Origin: Halocafeteria seosinensis
Taxonomy: Eukaryota; Sar; Bigyra; Bicosoecida
NCBI GenBank assembly: GCA_001687465.1
Contig: LVLI01000353.1
Location: 1 to 64,000 of the forward strand
Direction of reading: 5' to 3'
DNA: 64,000 nt
Shown: positions 53,401 to 62,400 of the stretch, piece after piece
Position numbering within the stretch: position 1 is the stretch's first letter
How the letters are laid out: each line of letters starts with the position of its first letter
Position numbers and translations under genes: made by a program
The notes under the pieces: model-generated
What the model was told of the DNA's origin: nothing
Databases searched by the model: none
The model's input: only the letters and a program-made list of their open reading frames with translations

Positions 53401-56400
53401 CGCTCCACCACTTTCAATTGCAATCATGCCACTGTTGCTGCCTGTCGCGTCACCAGTGCTCACCCCAACATTGCCACTGTTAGCCGTTGAATCACCTGTA
53501 TGCACTTCAATCTTACCAGATGTTCCTGAGGTGATACCGCTCAACACATGCACCAACCCTGAGTTGCCGTTGGAATCTCCACTGGCAAGTGCGACGTTGC
53601 CACTGTTCAAAGTTGTAGAGTCTCCTGATTGAAGTATCAATTGACCTCCCGTCCTTCTATGGCTAGTCCCACCTATAGCAATCACATGCCCACCATTCCT
53701 GCTACCCAAAGCTAGAAGCGATATACTGCCACCGATAGAATCAGTCAGACCAGTCGAAATGCTGACATATCCTGTGTTTGCTCCATTAACTGATCCACTG
53801 AGTAGCTCCATTCTTCCTGAGTCACCCCCATTTCCATCGCCAGTACCTAAGGTGAGTCTCCCACTGCCGCCATGAAAACTGCGACCGCTACTTAGCATAG
53901 CCTCACCAGACTCTCCATGATCGGTGAAGCCACCACGTATTTGTACAAATCCAGTCGTACCATCGGTAGAGTCACCCGTTAAAATGGACACGGAACCAGT
54001 ATCTCCGCAGTGTACTGAAGGCACCGTAAATGAGACTCTACCGGAGCCACCACTGTTGCCACCGCCACTGCCTATGAAAATGTCTCCCCCAACATGCTCA
54101 GACGAGTCTCCTCCAGCAAGGACAATGCGGGCACCTTCTTTGATAGAGCTTTGTCCAGCTGCAATGGAGAGTGCCCCGCTAGTGCCTTCAGTGGATTTTT
54201 CTATTGATATATTGATTCGTCCGCTATTCCCCGTGGCACTGATTCCACTTGACAATACAATAGATCCTGAATCTCCGTCTGTACTTTTTCCAGTTCCCAG
54301 TGTTAGTTTTCCAGCATTCCCATCGAAGGAGCGCCCGCTGCTTAAAACTGTACTGCCAGTATCCCCTATTAGTGACGTGTCACCACTTCGATGTCTAACA
54401 GCACCAGTTTTTCCAGATGTACTGTGACCGGAAAATACACTCATCGCCCCAGTAGAAGCGTCATCAATAGGAACGTAGATCCAGACAGCACCAGTATCCC
54501 CAGTCGCATCACCTCCACCACTCGATATTGTAACACTCCCTCCTTGGTTTACCATAGACGTTCCTGAGCTTATTAACATGTCAGAGCCTACTCCATGCGT
54601 TGAATACCCTACTATGAGAGAAATGGAACCTGAGATGTCCCCATCACCGCTTGCAAAGAGAATATCTCCTGATCCACCGCTTCCCAATGCCTCACCTGAG
54701 GCTACTGTTAGGCTCCCTGATGTCCCTAGTACTGTGTTTCCCGTCGAAATTGACACCGAGCCAGCATCGCCATTTGTCGCGGTCCCACTCTTCCCGACTA
54801 TGTCACCAGTATTCCCCGTTGTTGACGACGATGTCAACAAGGTAACTTTCCCGGTGTCAGCAACATCCGAGATCTTTGTGCTTATGTCTACGTGGCCGCT
54901 ACTTCCTTTATTTGTGTGCCCCGTTTCCAATATGATATTCCCACCATTGCCCTCACCAGACTTGCCTACTTCTAGACTGAGACTGCCAGCCGTGCCTTGT
55001 GTACTGTCACCAACTTGTATACTCACATATCCACCGCTATCACCCTCTCCACTGCTCAAGATGATATTTCCGGAGTCACCCCCATTTCCATCGCCAGTAC
55101 CTAACGTGAGTCTCCCACTGCCGCCATGAAAACTGCGACCGCTGCTTAGCATAGCCTCACCAGACTCTCCATGATCGGTGAAGCCACCACGTATTTGTAC
55201 AAATCCAGTCGTACCATCGGTAGAGTCACCCGTTAAAATGGACACGGAACCAGTATCTCCGCAGTGTACTGAAGGCACCGTAAATGAGACTCTACCGGAG
55301 CCACCACTGTTGCCACCACCACTGCCTATGAAAATGTCTCCCCCAACATGCTCAGACGAGTCTCCTCCAGCAAGGACAATGCGGGCACCTTCTTTGATAG
55401 AGCTTTGTCCAGCTGCAATGGAGAGTGCCCCGCTAGTGCCTTCAGTGGATTTTTCTATTGATATATTGATTCGTCCGCTATTCCCCGTGGCACTGATACC
55501 ACTTGACAATACAATAGATCCTGAATCTCCGTCTGTACTTTTTCCAGTTCCCAGTGTTAGCTTCCCGCTTTTCCCGTCATTTGTAGATTGTGACTGTAGG
55601 ACAGCAGCTCCCGTAGAACCAAGATTCGCTTTCCCAGTAAGAGCTGCTACAGAACCAGTGGCGGCACCGTTTGATCCAGAAACTAGAGATATGCTTCCAC
55701 TGTTGCCTGTTTGGGCAGCCGAAGTAGCAAAATCAATTTGTCCCATTGGCCCACTATACAGTGATATGGTTCCACCAGCGGAAGCCCCAGAGTCCCCTGC
55801 CTCCACAACAATACGCCCGCCTTTCGCAGAATCATTCGCAAGTAGTGATACAGCGCCTCCAGCTCCGTTGGATCCGCCCACAGCTATAATAACATATCCC
55901 GTGTTGCCGCAGCTCCCGTTCGTTTTAATTGTTATGCTTCCAGAAGATTTTTGTGACGCACCTCCGCTCTCTATAGCGATGGACCCACTTGAGGCAGAGT
56001 TAGAGACTCCGGTGAGGACCGATAGATCGCCAGTATCACCAGCGTTTGTGGTGCCTGATCTTATGTACAGAAGTCCACTACTGCCACTATTTGTCAATCC
56101 CGAGAAAGCTGATATAGATCCGGTGTTACCACCTTCGCGAGAAAAGAGAGTTATTTTCCCTGAGCTGGTTTTGGAGGTGCCACTTTCAATACTCACGTCG
56201 CCCCCAAATCCATTGTCCGCATCGCCGGAACGGACGTATACGCTTATTTCCGGGGAAATATTGCCCCTACCGGTTTCGATAGTTACACCACTAGCTGTTG
56301 CTGCTGTAAGTGAGCATCCCGTCCGAATAGTAACACCACCCGATGAGCTCTTTGCACTTCCGCTCTGCAGATATATTTCCCCCGATGGTTCGCAGCTGCC

Positions 56401-59400
56401 TTTTCCTGTGAAAAGACTCACTGCTCCTGAGCATCCCTGAGCTTTTCCAGTGAGCATATTAATTTGTCCTGTGTTTCCTCCAGTTCCAGTCGTAGCGGAA
56501 AGGCTCCCTGTGTTCCCTAAAGTGGAAGATCCACTGGCCACCACTATGTCACCTGACGAGCTCGCTACTGAGGTACCAGTTTTAACTTCAACTGAGCCGC
56601 TGTTACTCTTTGCATCCAGCGAAAGAAGGTTCACGTCTCCAGAATTCAAATAAGCATCATTTGCAATAATTGAGATCGACCCAGAAAACATGGATGAAGA
56701 CCCTGTGGAGAACGCAATACCGCCGCTGGCGGTGTTGGCCGTCCCCGTATGAAAGCTGACGTATCCAGAGTCGCCTCCATTGGCGTCCCCTGAAAATGCA
56801 TCCATACTACCGGTCACTTCACCATCATCTGTAAAAGCCGTAATAGAGCCTGTTCGGGCAGTGGTACTTGTACCACTTCGCAACCAAATCAAACCGCTGG
56901 CGACGTCATTGGTCTCCCCAGTCGAGAAGCTCAGTTCACCACTTGTGCGAGCACTACCGCTCCGGATGGTCAATCGTCCCGTGTTCCCACTTCCATCTGA
57001 TGATAACACTTCAAGCACTCCGGTGTTGGTTCCACTGCCTGTTGTGACAGAAATATATCCACCTGGAGATGTTCTAGACGATGTTCCAGAGGAAATCACG
57101 ATGTTTCCTGAATGCAGGTCTGCGTTACCACTATTCATATACAAACTACCTCCTTGGTTTGCGGCTTGCTTGGCCATAAGCGCTATAACACCGCTATTAT
57201 TTCCCTTTCCTGAGACGATGCAAATTGTTTGGGTATCTCTCCCTCGTTGAGACACAATATGGATGTCGCCGGTACCAGTTGCTCCGTTGCCACTTTGCAA
57301 CACAATGCTTCCGCTATCTTCGCAGCTTGACATTCCGCTCTGTAAAGTAATCGAGCCACTACTGGTATCACTGGCACCAGAAACTAGTTTCAATGCCCCG
57401 GATTCTGTAGCTGAACAGGCACTAGAAATACTTAAACTTCCGGAGCTGCCGCTGGCACCCCCTCCTGTAGCGATGCTAATTGCCCCGCCAACTGCCGTCG
57501 CGTCTACAGTAGAGCCCCCCCTGATGACCACATCGGCACCGTTTCCTGAATTTGACACACCGAGGACAATTCCAAAGAGAGAATCCACGTCTGAAGCCGA
57601 TTCACCAATAAAAAAGAGTAGGTCTCCCCTAGAAGATGCTGCTGAGCCAGTTATGATTCGCAGCTTTCCCGCATTTTGCTCGGCAGAATTCCCTGTAATA
57701 ATGGAAACTTTACCGGAGCTACTGACTGCATTCGCACTTGATAAAACTAGAGACCCAGATCCAGAACAAGCGTCTCCTGATTGTATGCGCACCGAGCCAG
57801 TAGAGCCACATGCGGTTCCAGACTGGAGCAGGAGAGTGCCGCTATCACCAGTACGAGCTGCCTCCCCGGTGCTAAGTTTAATCAGCCCACCACGTGTTCC
57901 AGAGCCTCCAATTAAAGAAACGCTCCCACTGTTAGTACCAGCTTGACCAGATAAGAACACAAGTCGTCCCGAACACTGAACAGAGTGGCCACTGAACATG
58001 TCCAGCTCACCAGTCACAGAGTGACCACTGCTAGAGGCGATTTGAAATCTCCCGCTTCTCCCTGCTGTAACATCTCCCGTAGCGTACCGGATATCCCCAG
58101 AAGACGAAGATGTTGACGTGCCAGTGAAGAGATTAAACGTGCCAGTGTTGGAGTTCAACGTGGCACGCCCAGTCTTTATGTACAGGTCCCCCGTTACACC
58201 GTCGTCGGTGTCCTCCGTTAGTATTTTTGACCGAATGCTTCGCGAAACCATAACAACGTGCCCTCCTCGCATTTCAGCCGAGCCGGACTCTATTACCAGA
58301 GGGGAAGGTTTACCCTTCGTGGACGCGCCACTGATGATTGAAAGCGGTCCGGAAGCTATCTCAATCCTACCGCTATTGGCACCGGTCGCAAGCCCTGTGG
58401 AAACAATTATTTCCCCACTCCTTCCTTCCTTGGCGTCTCCAGTCAGTGCAACCATTGCACCACTCGTTCCGATCTTACTATTGCCCGTCTCGAGAACGGC
58501 ATCCCCGGTATCTCCTGACACCACCGCTACCCCGGACAACACCAGCATGGCACCGGTGTTCTCCTTGGTAGTGAAGCCACTATCGATCAACACACTGCCC
58601 GAATCGCCTTGTAGGACGTTTGAAGTTATGATGTTGATGCTTCCTGAGCAAGTCGTATCTCCTGTTCCAGAAGAGATAGATACTGGACCGCCGATTTTCG
58701 TCGAAGAACAGCCAGCGCTGATGACGACGTCACCATGGTTAAAAGCCAGACCTTCTCGAACGACAACAGAAATGCTACCAGCACTACCTTCAGTTGATGC
58801 AGCAGAGGACCGTAACAGAATATACCCGGCATTGCCACTTTCCGTTGCTCCTCCAGAGAGTCGTATCCCGCCGGAATCGCCACAGTTGCTACCACCTGTG
58901 AGAAACAGGAGTCTGCCGGATCGTGTTGCGGCGACTCCGGTAAACAAGCTTAGGCTCCCCGAGGAACCATTAGTGGATTCGCCAATGAATAGCTCTACGT
59001 GTCCTGTGTTCCCCATGTTCGCATATCCCGTTTTCATCGTCAATTTCCCGGATCTATGGCTATTTCCAGAGGTGAAAATGGACACAGACGCCCCATCACC
59101 CCCTTCAATGCTGCCTCCACCAGAGATCTTGGTTTCTCCAGAGTCCCCACTGAGCTTCGACGTTCCACTTTGTGCGACAAATCTTCCTCCGTTCCCATCT
59201 GTAGCATCCCCTCCCCGAAGTAAGATGCGTCCGCCATCGCCGGTACTGGTTGAACCCGTTCTAAAGGAGATGAAGCCAGCTGCACCACATTCAACTCTTC
59301 CACTTGACAACTGAAAAGAACCGCTAAGTGACTTCCCCCCAGATGTCAAGAGGTCAACTCTGCCGGTGTCTCCTTCACTTGACTCTCCCGTCGAAATGGT

Positions 59401-62400
59401 CATCTCGCCACTGTCGAGTTGCGACTTTCCTGAGAACAACACAACCTCACCTGACCTTCCTGAGTTAGATTCACCGCTTCTGAAAGATAACTGTCCTGTA
59501 GCGGCTTGAGTGCTTTCAGCAGACTTGAGGGTCACGGTTCCGGAGACGCCTTTAGAAGTACCCGAATAGAAACCAATCCATCCACCCTCAACGGAGCCAC
59601 AGCCTGCGTGGAGAATAATGCATCCGCTGTCCCGCTTGGAGTTTCCAGTCAACATGGAAATACTTCCCATTGTGTTTGAGGATATTATCTTCATTCGCAC
59701 GTAGCCGCTAGTTCCTTGTTCTGATGCGCCTGAGTAAAACCACAAGCCTCCTGAATCCTTGTTTGCGTCGCCAGTGCTGAGAGTGACAGAGCCTGAAGAC
59801 ATACCACTGCAACCAGTATCCAGCGACACAGATCCTGAGTTTGCAGTCGAGGTGCCGGACAAAATGCTTATACCACCTGTAGAAATGGCACTTGAGCTTC
59901 TGAGTGCGACGTTTCCAGAAGATGTTCCGGCTGTGCCGGTAGTAGTAGAAACGAGTCCCGACGTGCCGCTCCTGGAGGATCCGGTCATCATGGTAATCGT
60001 ACCCGAGCTCTTATTCCCTCGTCCTGTACTAAAAGTGACACTCCCACCAGCAACTTCTCCAAATGATGACAAAGCTCTAATGTCTCCAGAATTGCCTGCG
60101 TTTGATACTCCTGTGCGCAGCACTTGGAAGCCGCTACATTCCACTTCCGCGGTCCCTGTTACAACCTTTACTTGGCCGGAGTCTGAGGTAGCAGCTTCAC
60201 CCGTAAAAGTAGCAACACTGCCGGTGTTCATAGATTCTTTAACGCCCGAACGGAAGCTGACTCCACCACTACGTTGGTCTCCCTCCAGTGTTAGAACAAG
60301 CACGCTTCCTGTTTGTCCTGATTCTACAGAGCCGCTCCGGAAAGTGATAGTTCCCGAAGAGGCTCCTTCACCAGTACTCACATTTATGTCTCCAGAAGAG
60401 TGACTGCTTTCTCCACTGTTGATTGTCAAGCCACCGGTATCTTGACAATTGCTGCTTCCAGAGGCCAAGAAAACATTTCCAGACCGGTGGCTCGAAGCTC
60501 CAGAACCTAGTTCAAGGTGTCCGCTTGTTGCATCACGGCCGGTGCTCAGTTGTATGTCGCCACTGCGCTTGCTAGCTCTCCCTGTGAAAGCCCGCACTGC
60601 CGACGACCTACATGCGTCTCCACTCACAAACAGGATGTTCCCTGAGTTTCCTTCCACAGCATTCCCCGTTGAAAAACTAATATACCCTGACTTTGCAGTG
60701 TGCATAGAATTGCTTGAGTGAAGGGTGATTTGACCTTCCGCAACGACATTGACTTCACCACCGCGAGTTGACTGCGAACTAGCAGAAAAGACGACAGCAC
60801 CAGTTTGTCGGGAAGCATTTCCTGTTATCAGCGAAATGGATCCAGAGTTCCCGAACAAGGTATTGCCTGAGTGAATGAGCACTCTGCCAGATGTTTTGAG
60901 CCCTTGAGCGTTTCCTGTTTCCATCAACACGTTCCCAGAATAGCCGCCGCTATTCCCTGTCGTGACTTCAATCCTCCCAGAATCTATCTGTGAACCACCT
61001 GTCAAAAGTTCAACCTTTCCAGTATTCTTATCTGCAGAGCTCCCGCTTCCGGCTAGGACTGCTCCCGAGTTTTCACTGGAGGACCCTGACATATAGTCCT
61101 GACTGCCAGTGTTCCCAACTCCAGAGGAAGATGTGCTGGTTAGTATGCTGCCACTGCAAGATCCGGTACCACTTAGCAAGTAGAAACTACCTCCATGAAA
61201 AGTGGAAGAGTGGGATGAGCCACTTCTTATGGCAATGGAGCCACCAACAGCATGTCCTGTTGAAACAACAAGCGAAATTGCGCCTGAATTTCCGGACAGC
61301 GAATCACTAGTCCTAAGCCGCATGGTACCACTGTTTCCCTCGTTAGATGTGCCAGTAACGAGGGTTACCATGCCACTTCGAGAATTACCTATTCCACTGC
61401 CAATAGTGGCACCCCCACTTTTTCCCCGCAAGGACCTTCCGGAACTCAAAACAACTCTGCCGCCGTTTCCCTCCTGAATTGTCCCAGTGTCAATATGGAT
61501 GTAACCAGAATTCCCTTTCGGTGTACTTCCCGAGATACCTAGAATGGCTCCAGAATAGGAGTTGCTAGAGGGGCTACGTATATAGGCAGAACCGCTATGG
61601 CATCCATGCCCAGTAAAGACGGAAACAGCTCCGCCTTCGTTTACAGCAGCTTGTCCTGCACGTACAAGGACATCTCCGCCTGTGGCATGTGATCGTCCGA
61701 CTAAAAGAGACACGGACCCAGTAGAAATGCCTGCTGTGGCGGAATTGAGCAAGATATGACCGGTCGATGCGTCATCAGCGTTCCCGGAAACCAATGCAAT
61801 GGCACCACTGGAACTATGCTTAGCATCGCCGGAGGCGAGGAGCACCGCACCACTGTTTCCCTGGGTAGTCTTCCCTGAACCGAGTATCCCATTACCGCTA
61901 TCCCCATCGGAGCACCTGCCAGAACCTATACTTATTGGTCCGGTGTTTCCTTCCGGGGTAATGCCGCTTCTAACTGACATTCTTCCTGTCGACCCCGTCT
62001 TACTGATGGTCGATGCTATATGGAGGGCTCCGCTGTCACTAGACGACCCCCCTCCACTGGATAGGGATAACGCTCCCCCGATATTGGATACGGCGTCTCC
62101 CGCCTGTATAGTAACGGCACCGCCGTTGCCTTTATTCGAACTTCCCACAGAGAGGGAAATAGGCCCTGAGTTTCCGTGGGTGGATGAGCCGGAGTACAAA
62201 AGCGCGTCTCCACTCATGTCATTCCCATTACCGGAAGCAATGCGGATATTTCCCGAGTTATCACCGTTTCCCGAGTGTATCGTGATCTGACCCGAGTGGC
62301 TCTTACCAGAGGCGCCTGATCGCAGCGTCAACGAACCAGAGCCTCCGCGTTCTGTGTTCCCACTAACAAAAGAAACGAAACCACTGTTGTTATCCTGTAA

